From Pelagibius sp. Alg239-R121 (lineage in GTDB: Bacteria; Pseudomonadota; Alphaproteobacteria; Kiloniellales; Kiloniellaceae), in NCBI RefSeq assembly GCF_947331435.1, contig NZ_CAMZOF010000001.1, positions 930,001-994,000 of the forward strand: DNA of 64,000 nucleotides, given 5' to 3'. Position numbers and translations under genes: made by a program. Positions 8,436 to 18,465 of the stretch are shown in pieces. Under the pieces are notes generated by a model, which saw only the letters and a program-made list of their open reading frames with translations, searched no databases and was not told the DNA's origin. How positions within the stretch are numbered: the stretch's first letter is position 1; every line of letters starts with the position of its first letter.

Positions 8436-9755
8436 TTATGAGCTGCAGTTGTTGGTCGCGAGACCACGCTCAGCTGCGATTTTTGCTGCTTCTTCTTCGA
8501 TCAGCGGGCGGACCACGTCTTGCATGGGTTCGATCCACTCAGTGGATTTTTCCCACTTCGCGCCGTCCCACTTCTTCAGATAGACCGGATGGCTACCCTC
8601 GTGGTCCTGACAGGTCACGTTGATCGGGTTGGTGAAGCCAGCGAGGCCAAGCGCATCAAGGCGCGCATTGTCGAGAACGATGTTCTCCAGGCCCCAACGC
8701 ATTTCCTCGCCCGTGATCGCGCGGTTGCCGAACTTGCCTTGGGCAGTCCGGATCGCTTCACTGACGACCACCGCGTTGAAGACGCCGCGGTTGTAGAGCG
8801 TTTCGCCGACCATAGAGTCGGGAGTCTGAGACCCATCCTTACCGACAACCTGATCACGGAGATCCTTGAACAGTGGCCAGCCATCGCCCACGCCGTGGAA
8901 GTCGCCAGCCAGATAACCAGCGGCTTTTTCCCCGGCATCGCGGACGTCGGACTCGTTTCCGGACCACCAGACACCAATGAAGCGTTCCATCGGGAAGTCG
9001 ACGTCGACGGCGCCCTTCATGGCGGTCGGGTTCATTGCGCCCCAGCCCCACATGAACAGCCAGTCAGGCTCATCCGAATCGATCTTTTCCCAGGTGGACC
9101 GCTGATCCTGCATGGTCTTTGGCGGTACCGGATAAGTCACGAAATCGAAACCGTGGGTCGCCGACAGAGCTTCCAGCGTCGGAATGGGTTCCTTGCCGTA
9201 AGGATGGTCAAGATGGATCAGACCGATGGTCTTGCCTTTCAACTTATCCATTCCACCTTCCTGGTCCGCCACGTACTTGACGAAGACGGAAGCCTGGCTC
9301 CAATAGGTGGTCGGCAGATTGAACACCCACGGGAAGACACGTCCGTCAGCCGCCGGCGTCAGGCCGTAACCCATCGAGAGTACGGGAATTTTATCGCCAT
9401 TGGTCTTTGGGATAATGGCGTTGGTGATGCCGGTGCTGTAGGGGTTGTAGACGACCGCGCCTTTGGTTTTCGTCCGCTCGTAGCACTCGACCCCGACGTC
9501 GGTCTTGTAGCCGGTTTCGCATTCCTCGACGACCAATTTGACGCCATTGATGCCGCCATCTCGCGCGTTGAGCAGCGCGAAGTAATCAGACATTCCGTTG
9601 GCGATTGGCGTACCACTATCGGCAAAGGCGCCGGTGCGGTATGTCAGCAGCGGAATGTAGATGCCGTCTTCAGCTTGGGCCGTGGTCAGCGCGCCGCTCA
9701 CAGCGCCCGACGCGGCCACTGCCGCGACCGCCGCGGCTAGGGTTAAACGTTTCAT
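8436..9755 (-). CDS. Periplasmic substrate-binding protein of a Liv-type ABC transporter
   Basis: A 439-residue exported protein with a Sec signal peptide (MKRLTLAAAVAAVAASGAVS, cleavage probably after TTAQA). The mature part is a type I periplasmic binding protein (GIYIPLLTYRTGAFADSG, GAVVYNPYSTGITNAI, HLDHPYGKEPIPTLEAL). It captures the ligand for the LivHM permease. Such proteins in clusters with CoA ligases often bind aromatic, fatty or other carboxylic acids rather than amino acids; that is inference from context. ATG at 9755 was preferred to the one two codons earlier because it starts the basic n-region. Confidence 0.9.
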   Translation of the reverse strand: MKRLTLAAAVAAVAASGAVSGALTTAQAEDGIYIPLLTYRTGAFADSGTPIANGMSDYFALLNARDGGINGVKLVVEECETGYKTDVGVECYERTKTKGAVVYNPYSTGITNAIIPKTNGDKIPVLSMGYGLTPAADGRVFPWVFNLPTTYWSQASVFVKYVADQEGGMDKLKGKTIGLIHLDHPYGKEPIPTLEALSATHGFDFVTYPVPPKTMQDQRSTWEKIDSDEPDWLFMWGWGAMNPTAMKGAVDVDFPMERFIGVWWSGNESDVRDAGEKAAGYLAGDFHGVGDGWPLFKDLRDQVVGKDGSQTPDSMVGETLYNRGVFNAVVVSEAIRTAQGKFGNRAITGEEMRWGLENIVLDNARLDALGLAGFTNPINVTCQDHEGSHPVYLKKWDGAKWEKSTEWIEPMQDVVRPLIEEEAAKIAAERGLATNNCSS

Positions 9756-9879
9756 CGTCATCTTTGATCCTCCCAGGTCAATTTTATCTAGATGATTATA
9801 TTACGTTATTTGTATTTTCCGAACAGTGTTGGTCTTTCCTCATCTGTCGAACGTCCCCACTCGGCTGGCAATCCCATGA

Positions 9880-10950
9880 TTAGTAAGGGAACGGCCAGAG
9901 GCGGAGTTTTTCCTTCGCGATCTGCCACAATCGGGCCAGCCCGTTTGGCTCAACGATCAGGAAGAACACGATCAACGCGCCGAAAATCATGAATTCCAGG
10001 TGCTTGGCCAGATCGGACGAGATTGGCAAACCAAGCAAATCGGGGGCATTGGTCAAAATAATCGGAATCATCACGATGAAGGCTGCCCCCATGAATGAGC
10101 CGGCAATACTTCCCAGACCGCCGATGATGACCATGAAGAGAACCTTGAACGACAGATTGATGTCAAAAAGGTCCGGTTCGGCGCTATCGTAAAACAGAAA
10201 TAGCATCAGACTTCCGGCAACGCCGCTGTAAAAGGCGCTGATCGCGAAGGCGAGGAGCTTGGTCGGCAAAGGCCGGATACCGATAATCTCGGCGGCGATG
10301 TCCATATCGCGTATTGCCATCCACGCCCGTCCAATAGCAGAGCGTACAAGGTTCTTTGCGAGTAGAGCAAAAACCGACACAAAGGCCAGGGCGACATAGT
10401 ACTTGGCGAAAGGCTCGGCGTTGGGACCCGTGACCAGATACCCGAAGACCGTCTTAGGCACGCCTTCGATTGCGGTACTTGAGTTGGTAAACCAGTCGAC
10501 CCGCAGGAACAGCCAGTCGAGAAAGAACTGCGCAGCCAGGGTCGCGACCGCCAGATAAAAGCCCTTGATGCGCAAACTGGGAAGGCCGAAAACAATACCC
10601 ACTGCCGCTGCAATCAAGCCGGAAATCAGGAAGACAAGGATGATGCTCAGGTCGGGGAAAATCACGGCCAATTTGTAACTGGCAACCGCTCCCACGGCCA
10701 TGAACCCACCGGTTCCCAGAGAGATCAGTCCGGTATATCCGGTCAGGATATTCAAGCCTATGGCGGCCAGCGAGAAAAACAGGAAGTTGATCATGATGAT
10801 CTCGAGGAAGTAATCACTTCCGAACGCTGGGATGATCACCCACGCAAAGAGCAACACGATCGCCATGCCGATTCTGTCCTGGCGGATCGGGAAGATCGCC
10901 TGATCGGCAACGTAATTGGTTTTAAACTGGCCAGCTTCGCGATAAAGCAT
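9880..10950 (-). CDS. Liv-type ABC transporter permease (LivM family)
   Basis: A 356-residue inner-membrane permease with about ten hydrophobic segments and LivM landmarks (GYTGLISLGTGGFMAVGA near the start of the core; GLGSIAGSFMGAAFIV near the end). It forms half of the membrane channel with LivH. It begins 6 bp after the livH stop, so co-translation is likely. Confidence 0.92.
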   Translation of the reverse strand: MLYREAGQFKTNYVADQAIFPIRQDRIGMAIVLLFAWVIIPAFGSDYFLEIIMINFLFFSLAAIGLNILTGYTGLISLGTGGFMAVGAVASYKLAVIFPDLSIILVFLISGLIAAAVGIVFGLPSLRIKGFYLAVATLAAQFFLDWLFLRVDWFTNSSTAIEGVPKTVFGYLVTGPNAEPFAKYYVALAFVSVFALLAKNLVRSAIGRAWMAIRDMDIAAEIIGIRPLPTKLLAFAISAFYSGVAGSLMLFLFYDSAEPDLFDINLSFKVLFMVIIGGLGSIAGSFMGAAFIVMIPIILTNAPDLLGLPISSDLAKHLEFMIFGALIVFFLIVEPNGLARLWQIAKEKLRLWPFPY

Positions 10951-10956
10951 CGTTCA

Positions 10957-11955
10957 CTACACCCTTTCGATGATTTTTTCGCCAAAGAGGCCTTGGGGTC
11001 GGAACAGCAGGATGATCAATGCGATCACATAGCCGATCCACTGCTCGACGCCGTCGCCCAGGACACCGCGCCAATAGAACTCCGCCAGTTTCTCGGTAAC
11101 GCCGATAATCATGCCGCCTAGAATTGCGCCCGGCACCGACGTAAAGCCGCCCAGGATCAAAACGGGAAGTGCCTTGAGCGCGATAACCGCCAGTGAGAAC
11201 CCGGCCTGACTCTGTGCGCCCCACATGACGCCGGCGAAGATGGCAACCAGCCCAGACAGCGTCCAGACCACGACCCAGATGAAGGGAAGAGGAATGCCGA
11301 CCGAGAGCGCAGCCTGATTGTCGTCTGCGACTGCCCGTAGGGCGCGGCCAATCTTGGTGCGGTTCAAGAATACGATAATTCCGGCCACCATGAGGCCGCC
11401 CGCAATCAGAGCGGTCAGATCAAGCTGATAAATCCGTACGGGCTTTCTGAAGACATCTCCCAGAATCTTAAACTTGCCGTCCGGGATTGCCAACGCGTCG
11501 ATGGGCACTGGTTTTGGGTCTGCGCCAAAGATTGTCTGGCCGAAACCTTCCAAAAAGAACGCCAGCCCAATGGTCGCCATAAATAGAATGATACCGGGTT
11601 GATTGACAAGAGGCCGCAGCACCATGCGCTCGATCGCGAATGCCATGGCCCCCATCACCACGATGGCAAGCAGGACAGCAGCAATGGCTGGCACTCCGAT
11701 TTCAATCAGGCTGACCACGGTCAATCCGGCGAACACCACCATGATGCCCTGCGCAAAGTTGAAGACACCCGAGGCTTTGAAGATTACGACAAATCCGAGC
11801 GCGACCAGCGAATACATCACGCCGGCACTCAGACCCTGAGATACGATTTGGATGAGTTTGTCCGGGCGATCGTAAAAGGCAATGAAGGGATCAACGAAAA
11901 GGCCACCGATGAAAGTCGAGGCGACCGTGATCAGATCGAATGACGTGCCATCCAT
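10957..11955 (-). CDS. Liv-type ABC transporter permease (LivH family)
   Basis: A 332-residue permease with the LivH motif region SQGLSAGVMYSLVALGFVVI, FNFAQGIMVVF, RALRAVADDNQAA and GGFTSVPGAILGGMIIG. It pairs with LivM. It carries roughly 30 extra N-terminal residues compared with short LivH proteins. It lies 61 bp downstream of livG. Confidence 0.92.
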   Translation of the reverse strand: MDGTSFDLITVASTFIGGLFVDPFIAFYDRPDKLIQIVSQGLSAGVMYSLVALGFVVIFKASGVFNFAQGIMVVFAGLTVVSLIEIGVPAIAAVLLAIVVMGAMAFAIERMVLRPLVNQPGIILFMATIGLAFFLEGFGQTIFGADPKPVPIDALAIPDGKFKILGDVFRKPVRIYQLDLTALIAGGLMVAGIIVFLNRTKIGRALRAVADDNQAALSVGIPLPFIWVVVWTLSGLVAIFAGVMWGAQSQAGFSLAVIALKALPVLILGGFTSVPGAILGGMIIGVTEKLAEFYWRGVLGDGVEQWIGYVIALIILLFRPQGLFGEKIIERV

Positions 11956-12016
11956 AACTTAAAGCACCCAACAAAAAGACAGGGACAAGGAAGTTCTCAA
12001 TGAAAACGGAGTCCGA

Positions 12017-12865
12017 TCAGTCATGGCTGACCCCCAGATAGGCGTCGATGACCTGCTTGTTGGCCCTTACTTCGGAAGGTGTGCCGTCGGCAAGCAGGCG
12101 GCCGTAGTCCAGAACCACAACCCGATCCGAAATGTCCATGACGACGCCCATGTCGTGCTCGATCAGGGCGATTGTCGTGCCGAACTCGTCATTTACGTCG
12201 AGGATGAAGCGGCACATGTCCTCTTTTTCTTCGACGTTCATGCCCGCCATGGGTTCGTCGAGAAGCAAAAGCTCTGGCTCCATGGCCAGAGCACGGCCGA
12301 GCTCGACGCGCTTTTGCAGACCGTAAGGAAGTCGGCCCACCGGTGTTTTTCGGATCGCCTGGATTTCCAGGAAGTCGATGATGGCCTCGACCTTTTCGCG
12401 ATGCTCCAGCTCTTCCTTCAGAGCCGGTCCCCAGTACAGCGCCTGCCAAAGGAAATTGCGGCGCATTCTGAGCAGACGCCCGGTCATGATGTTGTCGAGC
12501 GTCGACATGCCTTTGAAGAGAGCAATGTTCTGAAAGGTCCTTGCGATCCCGGTCTTTGCCGCCTCGTGGGGTCGCATCTGATGACGTGCGTTGCCCTTGT
12601 AGGTGATCGTGCCTTCTTGTGGATGATAGAAGCCGTTGATCACGTTGAGCATCGAGCTTTTGCCGGCGCCGTTCGGGCCAATGATCGCCCGAATTTCATG
12701 CTTCCGGATATCGAAGGATATGTTTGAGAGCGCTTTAACGCCGCCAAAGGACAGACTGATGTCTTCGACCTTCAACAGTTCTTCACTGAAGTTGCGGCGC
12801 GCAGCGGGTGCGGGACCTTCGCTCTGCACCGGTGGCACTGGGCGTTCGAGAGTTGCAGCGGTCAT
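12017..12865 (-). CDS. Liv-type ABC transporter ATPase (LivG family)
   Basis: A 282-residue ABC ATPase with Walker A GPNGAGKSS, the LivG insert (TFQNIALFKGMSTLDNIMTG onward), signature LPYGLQKRVELGRAL, Walker B LLLLDEPMAGMN and LIEHDMGVVM. It starts with an unconserved 27-residue Pro/Ala-rich tail. It is the first transporter gene after the acyl-CoA ligase, 15 bp downstream of it. Confidence 0.92.
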   Translation of the reverse strand: MTAATLERPVPPVQSEGPAPAARRNFSEELLKVEDISLSFGGVKALSNISFDIRKHEIRAIIGPNGAGKSSMLNVINGFYHPQEGTITYKGNARHQMRPHEAAKTGIARTFQNIALFKGMSTLDNIMTGRLLRMRRNFLWQALYWGPALKEELEHREKVEAIIDFLEIQAIRKTPVGRLPYGLQKRVELGRALAMEPELLLLDEPMAGMNVEEKEDMCRFILDVNDEFGTTIALIEHDMGVVMDISDRVVVLDYGRLLADGTPSEVRANKQVIDAYLGVSHD

Positions 12866-12880
12866 CTGGCCAGAAATTCC

Positions 12881-14842
12881 TCAGCTTGCCTGCTTCAATG
12901 GTTCGGTCGTGGCGTAAGTCTCGGCATCGATGATCTGCAGATTTGCTTTGATCATACCCTTGCGTCCATCCTCGAAGGTGACTTCGGTCTCGATGTCGAC
13001 CGTTTTGGAGCCGCCGTATAGCCCTTCGACCAGCGGGGCGTACCGATCAGCAATAAAGCTGCGCCGGACTTTTTGCGTCCGGGTCAGTTCACCGTCGTCG
13101 GCGTCCAGTTCCTTATGCAGAATGAGGAATCGCTTGATCTGGGCGCCCGAGAGATTGGGGTCGGACGCCAAGTCTCGGTTCACCTGCTCGACATGGGCGG
13201 TGATTGTTTTGCTGACGTCCGGATTTTCGGCCAACTCCTGATAACTGGCGTAGGCGATGTTGTTGCGCTCCGCCCAGTTGCCAACGGCCACCAGGTCGAT
13301 ATTGATAAATGCCGCGCAGAAATCCTGGTCGTGTCCAAAGGCTACTGCTTCCTTGATGTCGGGAAAGAACTTCAGCTTGTTCTCGACATACTTGGGCGCC
13401 ATAAGCGCGCCGCTGTTCAGCCGGCCGACATCCTTGGCGCGATCGATGATTTTCAGGTGGCCATCATCGGCGAAAAAGCCTGCGTCGCCTGTGTGAACCC
13501 AGCCATCATCTGTCTTGGTTTCCGCAGTGGCTTCGGGATTTTTATAGTACTCGACGAAAACGCCCGGGCCGCGAAACAGAACCTCGCCGGAATCGGCAAT
13601 CTTGATATCGACACCCGGCGCCGGTTTGCCGACTGTGTCCGCCTTGATTTCACCGTCAGGTTGGATGGTGATGAAAACAGAAGCTTCCGTGCTGCCGTAA
13701 AGTTGCTTCAGATTGATGCCCAGCGAACGATAGAAGTCGAAGATATCGGGGCCGATGGCTTCACCGGCGGTGTAGGCTAGCCGGATGCGGCTGAAACCCA
13801 GGACGTTCTTCAGCGGACCGTAGATCAGAACATTCCCCAGAGCGTAGAGGATTCGATCGCTGAAGGAGACCGGTTCGCCGTTCAGGATGGCAATTCCACA
13901 ACGTTTCGCCACATCCATGAAATACCTGAACATTTTGCGCTTCAGGCTGCTGGCGTCTTCCATGCGGATCAGCACGCTGGTCAAAATGTTCTCGAAAATC
14001 CTAGGTGGTGCGAAGAAGTAACTCGGTCCGAGTTCGCGCAGATCGTGCATAACAGTGTCGCCGGATTCGGGGCAGCTGACGCAGAACCCGGCGGCATAGC
14101 TTTGACCAAAGGAGAAGATGTTGTCGCCGACCCAGGCCATCGGGAGATAGGCCAGGACTTCTTCGTCGGCCGTCAGGCCTTCGAAAGTCACGCTGTTTTT
14201 TGCCGTCTGAAGGACATTGTCGAAGCTGAGGACCACACCTTTCGGACGCCCCGTTGTACCCGAAGTGTAAAGCATGATGGCGGTATCGCTGCCGACGCTT
14301 TTGGCAACCTCTGCGTCATAGAAGTCCGGATGCTCATCTGCAAAGGCGCGGCCTCTTTCCTGAACCGCTTCGAAGTTGCTAAGAGAATCTTCGCTGTAGT
14401 CGCGCAGACCACGCGCGTCGTCGTAGATGATCTGTTCGAGCCTAGGGCAGCTTTCGCGGATTTCCGTCAACTTGTCGACCTGCTCCTGGTCTTCGACCAT
14501 GGCGAAGCGTACTTCGGCGTGCTCGATGACGTAGGACATCTCTTCAGCCACCGAATCCTGATAGACGGGGACTGGGATCGCGCCGATAGCTTGTGCAGCG
14601 GTCATGGTCCAATAGAGCCGTGGCCGATTATCGCCGACAATCGCGATCTTATCACCACGCGTCAGTCCCATCGCGGCGAGCCCGCAGGCGAGAGCCTTGA
14701 TCTCTTCGGCTACCTCGAGCCAGGTCCAGGCCTGCCAGATGCCAAACTGCTTTTCACGGATCGACGGTTTGTCACCGCGTGTTCGCGCATGATCGATCAA
14801 GAGTTTGGGAAAGGTGTCCAGATTCGAGCCAGCTACGTTCAT
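12881..14842 (-). CDS. AMP-dependent long-chain acyl-CoA synthetase-like protein
   Basis: A 653-residue adenylating enzyme of the long-chain acyl-CoA synthetase group. The AMP-binding P-loop IMLYTSGTTGRPKGV, LYGSTEAS, GWVHTGDAGFF and KDVGRLNSGALMAPKYVENK are all in place. It forms acyl-CoA from a carboxylic acid, ATP and CoA. I chose ATG 14842 because CAGGA lies about 8 bp upstream; in-frame ATGs at 14851 and 14875 are alternatives. It heads the transporter cluster, whose last gene is a second CoA ligase, which suggests import-coupled activation. Specific substrate unknown. Confidence 0.87.
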   Translation of the reverse strand: MNVAGSNLDTFPKLLIDHARTRGDKPSIREKQFGIWQAWTWLEVAEEIKALACGLAAMGLTRGDKIAIVGDNRPRLYWTMTAAQAIGAIPVPVYQDSVAEEMSYVIEHAEVRFAMVEDQEQVDKLTEIRESCPRLEQIIYDDARGLRDYSEDSLSNFEAVQERGRAFADEHPDFYDAEVAKSVGSDTAIMLYTSGTTGRPKGVVLSFDNVLQTAKNSVTFEGLTADEEVLAYLPMAWVGDNIFSFGQSYAAGFCVSCPESGDTVMHDLRELGPSYFFAPPRIFENILTSVLIRMEDASSLKRKMFRYFMDVAKRCGIAILNGEPVSFSDRILYALGNVLIYGPLKNVLGFSRIRLAYTAGEAIGPDIFDFYRSLGINLKQLYGSTEASVFITIQPDGEIKADTVGKPAPGVDIKIADSGEVLFRGPGVFVEYYKNPEATAETKTDDGWVHTGDAGFFADDGHLKIIDRAKDVGRLNSGALMAPKYVENKLKFFPDIKEAVAFGHDQDFCAAFINIDLVAVGNWAERNNIAYASYQELAENPDVSKTITAHVEQVNRDLASDPNLSGAQIKRFLILHKELDADDGELTRTQKVRRSFIADRYAPLVEGLYGGSKTVDIETEVTFEDGRKGMIKANLQIIDAETYATTEPLKQAS

Positions 14843-15607
14843 CCAAGCCATCCTGTTGGGAGACCGGAACGGCATAGTCGCCGCACGCCGGATGAGGTCG
14901 AGGCATTTTCCCCGAAAAGGCGTAGTGAATTTTGCGCCGCTACGCCGGCCTCCCGCAATTTGTTTGTAGTCACATGTTTGGTTAGTGACTTTGTGTCAAC
15001 GCGGAACAGGTAAGTTGATTCTCGGGCACAGGTCAAGAGCTAGTCGCATGTCGTGAATTTCTTTGGACATGCATACTCGTTTATAGGGTTTTTGCTTCTG
15101 ATCGTGCAATCGTAGCAGCAAGAAAACCTAAATTCGATTCGCGATACAGGATTGATATTCCATAATAAGATATAGTTTCATCGGTAACTAACTGATCGCA
15201 ATATCTTTCTATCGAATTGTAGTTGTGTGCAGCGCAGTGAGGTCGACGGGGTGACAGGTGGGTGCACTTGAGGGCCCTAAAATGCGCAGTTTCCCGAAAT
15301 TCAGGGATATCGCGGAATTGTGATGTAGCGGTCTGGCCGCGGTGCCTCGCATATGATCTTGAAATTTGTCTTTTTGGTTCAAATGGGCCGGGGTCATGGT
15401 GCAGTGCACATGCATATGGCCCACAGCGTTAAATCCATACCTTTCCGGTATTTCTCGCACTGCGGTATTGGTTTCTTCACGACGTGAGACTATGTTGTGC
15501 GCGCATTTCGATGGCGGTTGTGCGGGAGGTCGGAGGTGGATCTTGCCCGGGCAGCTTTTCGCCGTTTCGAAGAAGACCAAACCAGCGAATTTGAATGGAG
15601 GCTGTCC
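14843..15607. other. Divergent intergenic region, acyl-CoA ligase / acnA
   Basis: About 765 bp separate the two divergent genes. The part from 15050 to 15220 is markedly AT-rich and should hold promoters for both directions, but I could not fix a -35/-10 pair with proper spacing. Short palindromes occur (GTGCAGTGCAC around 15400). No convincing small gene is visible. Confidence 0.45.
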
Positions 15608-18289
15608 ATGGCCCTTGGCAATGACTCCCTGAACACCCGCCGCACTCTCTCTGTCAGTGGAAAAACCTACGATTATTTCAGCCTGGAGGCTGCGTCCGAG
15701 GCGATCGGCGATATCTCGCGGCTGCCCTTTTCGCTGAAGGTTCTGTTGGAGAACTTGCTGCGCTTTGAGGACGGCCGGACCGTGTCGGTGGACGATATCA
15801 AAGCCTTGCCCGCGTGGCTGGCTGACAAACGTTCGGACAGGGAAATCGCCTATCGCCCGGCACGGGTTCTGATGCAGGATTTTACGGGTGTCCCTGCGGT
15901 CGTCGATCTGGCTGCCATGCGCGCCGCGATGACCAAGCTGGGTGGCGATCCGAAGAAGATCAATCCGCTTTCGCCTGTCGATCTGGTGATCGACCACTCG
16001 GTGATGGTTGATTCCTATGGCGGACCGGATGCCTTTAAGAAGAACGTGGAACTGGAGTTCGAGCGTAACGGAGAGCGCTATTCCTTCCTGCGCTGGGGGC
16101 AGACCGCCTTCGATAACTTCAGAGTCGTGCCGCCGGGAACCGGTATTTGCCATCAGGTGAACCTGGAAAACCTGGCGCAGGTTGTTTGGACTAAGGACGA
16201 GGGCGGCAGCACCGTTGCCTATCCCGACACACTGGTTGGAACGGACAGCCACACGACCATGGTCAATGGCCTGTCGGTCCTCGGCTGGGGAGTCGGCGGC
16301 ATCGAAGCCGAAGCTGCCATGCTCGGCCAACCGGTCTCCATGCTGATCCCTGAAGTGATCGGTATGAAGTTGACCGGGAAGCTCAAGGAAGGCACGACAG
16401 CGACTGACCTGGTGCTCACGGTCACTCAGATGCTGCGCGCCAAAGGTGTTGTCGGCAAGTTCGTTGAATTCTACGGCGCCGGTCTGGATCACCTGACGCT
16501 TGCCGATCAGGCGACCATCGGCAACATGGCGCCGGAATACGGCGCGACCTGCGGCTTCTTTCCGATTGATGAAGAAACCATCCGTTACCTCCGCTTCACC
16601 GGGCGTGACGAAGATCGTGTGAAATTGGTGGAAGCCTATGCCAAGGCACAGGGTATGTGGCGCGACAGCACTACGCCGGACCCGGTCTTCACCGATAGCC
16701 TGGAACTGGATCTCAGCACGGTCGAGCCCAGCCTGGCAGGACCGAAGCGTCCGCAGGACCGTGTGGCCCTGAGCGCATTGGGCGCCGAATCTACCAAAAT
16801 CGTTCAGGCTTCGGTCGGTGCGGACATCTCTAAAGGGACGCCTGTCGAAGGCAGGGACTACAGCCTGAACCACGGCGACGTGATGATCGCCGCGATCACC
16901 AGCTGTACCAACACTTCGAACCCCAGTGTCCTGATTGCCGCTGGTTTGGTAGCCAAGAAGGCACGCGAAAAGGGACTTTCCGTGAAACCCTGGGTCAAGA
17001 CCTCCCTGGCGCCGGGCTCCCAGGTCGTGACCGACTACCTGAAGGCCGCAGGCCTGCAGAGCGAACTTGACGCTCTGGGCTTCGATCTGGTCGGTTACGG
17101 CTGCACGACCTGCATTGGTAACTCTGGCCCCTTGGCCGACGAGCATGTCGCTGCGATCGATGACGGCGACCTCCATGTTGCCGCCGTGCTGTCGGGCAAC
17201 CGCAACTTCGAAGGCCGTGTCAGCCCGCAGACGCGCTTGAATTATCTTGCGTCCCCGCCCCTGGTGGTCGCATACGCCTTGGTTGGTAATGTTACCGCGG
17301 ACCTGCTGAATGATCCGTTGGGAACCGGCAGCGACGGCGAACCCGTCTACCTGAAGGACGTCTGGCCGAGCAATCACGAGGTCGAGGCGCTGATGGGCAC
17401 CTCGCTGACACCGGAAATGTTCCGGGCCCGGTACGACAATGTCTTCGAAGGTCCAGAAGAGTGGCAGGGCATTCAGACTGCCGCCAGCATGACCTACAGC
17501 TGGCAGTCAGGCAGCACTTACGTACAGTATCCACCGTTCTTCGAGGATATGGAGGCAGAACCGGGTGCGCTGAGCGATTTCGTCGGTGCCCGCTCACTTG
17601 CGATGCTGGCAGACTCTGTGACGACCGATCACATTTCACCGGCCGGTGCGATCAAGAAAGAAAGCCCGGCAGGCTCCTACCTGCTAGAGCATCAGGTCCG
17701 TCCGATCGACTTCAACTCCTACGGCTCGCGCCGCGGCAATCACGAGATCATGATGCGCGGAACCTTTGCCAACATCCGCATCAAGAATGAATTGGCGCCG
17801 GGCACCGAAGGCGGCGTGACCAAGCATCAGCCGAGCGGCGAAGTGATGCCGATTTACGACGCGGCCATGAAGTATCAGGCTGACGGTGTGCCGCTGATCG
17901 TTGTGGGCGGCAAGGAATACGGCACCGGCTCATCTCGTGACTGGGCTGCAAAGGGCACGCGCCTTCTGGGTGTCAAAGCGGTCATCGTGGAAAGCTTCGA
18001 GCGCATTCACCGATCGAATCTGGTTGGAATGGGTGTCCTGCCCCTGCAGTTCAAGGACGGCATGAATCGCCAGACGCTCGGACTGAACGGCAGCGAAACA
18101 TTCGACATTGTCGGGGTTGCCGGCGGCATTACGCCACGCATGGATGTGACCTGCCATATTCACCGGGCGGACGGCAGCAGCGAAGAGATTCAGTTGCTGT
18201 GTCGGATCGATACCGCGGACGAGGTCGAGTATTACCGTAATGGCGGCATCCTGCATTACGTTCTGCGGAACCTGATGAAGGCGGCTTAA
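15608..18289 (+). CDS. acnA: Aconitate hydratase A
   Basis: An 893-residue monomeric aconitase of the AcnA/IRP type, normal length. It isomerises citrate to isocitrate in the TCA cycle using a [4Fe-4S] cluster; ligand cysteines are visible in TSCTNTSNP and [14 protein letters not shown]. Substrate-binding pieces [22 protein letters not shown] and [13 protein letters not shown] are intact. ATG 15608 ([12 protein letters not shown]) has GGAGG about 6 bp upstream; the frame extends upstream to 15497 but that part is unconserved. In many alphaproteobacteria acnA is next to ccmA and a DUF1223 gene; here DUF1223 is still close but ccmA is about 10 kb away. Confidence 0.97.
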   Translation: MALGNDSLNTRRTLSVSGKTYDYFSLEAASEAIGDISRLPFSLKVLLENLLRFEDGRTVSVDDIKALPAWLADKRSDREIAYRPARVLMQDFTGVPAVVDLAAMRAAMTKLGGDPKKINPLSPVDLVIDHSVMVDSYGGPDAFKKNVELEFERNGERYSFLRWGQTAFDNFRVVPPGTGICHQVNLENLAQVVWTKDEGGSTVAYPDTLVGTDSHTTMVNGLSVLGWGVGGIEAEAAMLGQPVSMLIPEVIGMKLTGKLKEGTTATDLVLTVTQMLRAKGVVGKFVEFYGAGLDHLTLADQATIGNMAPEYGATCGFFPIDEETIRYLRFTGRDEDRVKLVEAYAKAQGMWRDSTTPDPVFTDSLELDLSTVEPSLAGPKRPQDRVALSALGAESTKIVQASVGADISKGTPVEGRDYSLNHGDVMIAAITSCTNTSNPSVLIAAGLVAKKAREKGLSVKPWVKTSLAPGSQVVTDYLKAAGLQSELDALGFDLVGYGCTTCIGNSGPLADEHVAAIDDGDLHVAAVLSGNRNFEGRVSPQTRLNYLASPPLVVAYALVGNVTADLLNDPLGTGSDGEPVYLKDVWPSNHEVEALMGTSLTPEMFRARYDNVFEGPEEWQGIQTAASMTYSWQSGSTYVQYPPFFEDMEAEPGALSDFVGARSLAMLADSVTTDHISPAGAIKKESPAGSYLLEHQVRPIDFNSYGSRRGNHEIMMRGTFANIRIKNELAPGTEGGVTKHQPSGEVMPIYDAAMKYQADGVPLIVVGGKEYGTGSSRDWAAKGTRLLGVKAVIVESFERIHRSNLVGMGVLPLQFKDGMNRQTLGLNGSETFDIVGVAGGITPRMDVTCHIHRADGSSEEIQLLCRIDTADEVEYYRNGGILHYVLRNLMKAA

Positions 18290-18313
18290 CCGTCTTACAT
18301 GACTGTTAGTAAT

Positions 18314-18337
18314 AAGGGGCGCTTCAGGGCGCCCCTT
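18314..18337 (+). terminator. Probable rho-independent terminator of acnA
   Basis: Perfect 9-bp stem AAGGGGCGC / GCGCCCCTT with a 6-nt loop (TTCAGG), 25 bp after the acnA stop and followed by a T-containing tail (TTTGCTTCG counting the end of the stem). Confidence 0.7.
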
Positions 18338-18465
18338 TGCTTCGTGTGCGTTGCATTTTGCCCGTTGTGCTGTGCAGCAGCGGCCGGTTCGCGTAGACTA
18401 CTCCGTCTTTCGACAACGCCATGGCTCCTCCGTCGAGGCTCGACAAAGCGCTGGATCGCACGATC

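Noticed and set aside
8520-9740. Plus-strand open frame of 406 codons
   Set aside because: Antisense to the periplasmic binding protein gene, which has signal peptide and family motifs.
15209-17377. Minus-strand open frame of 722 codons
   Set aside because: It lies antisense to acnA, whose product is unmistakable; the translation is rich in His, Gln, Arg and Asp with no family resemblance, as expected from an antisense shadow in GC-rich DNA.
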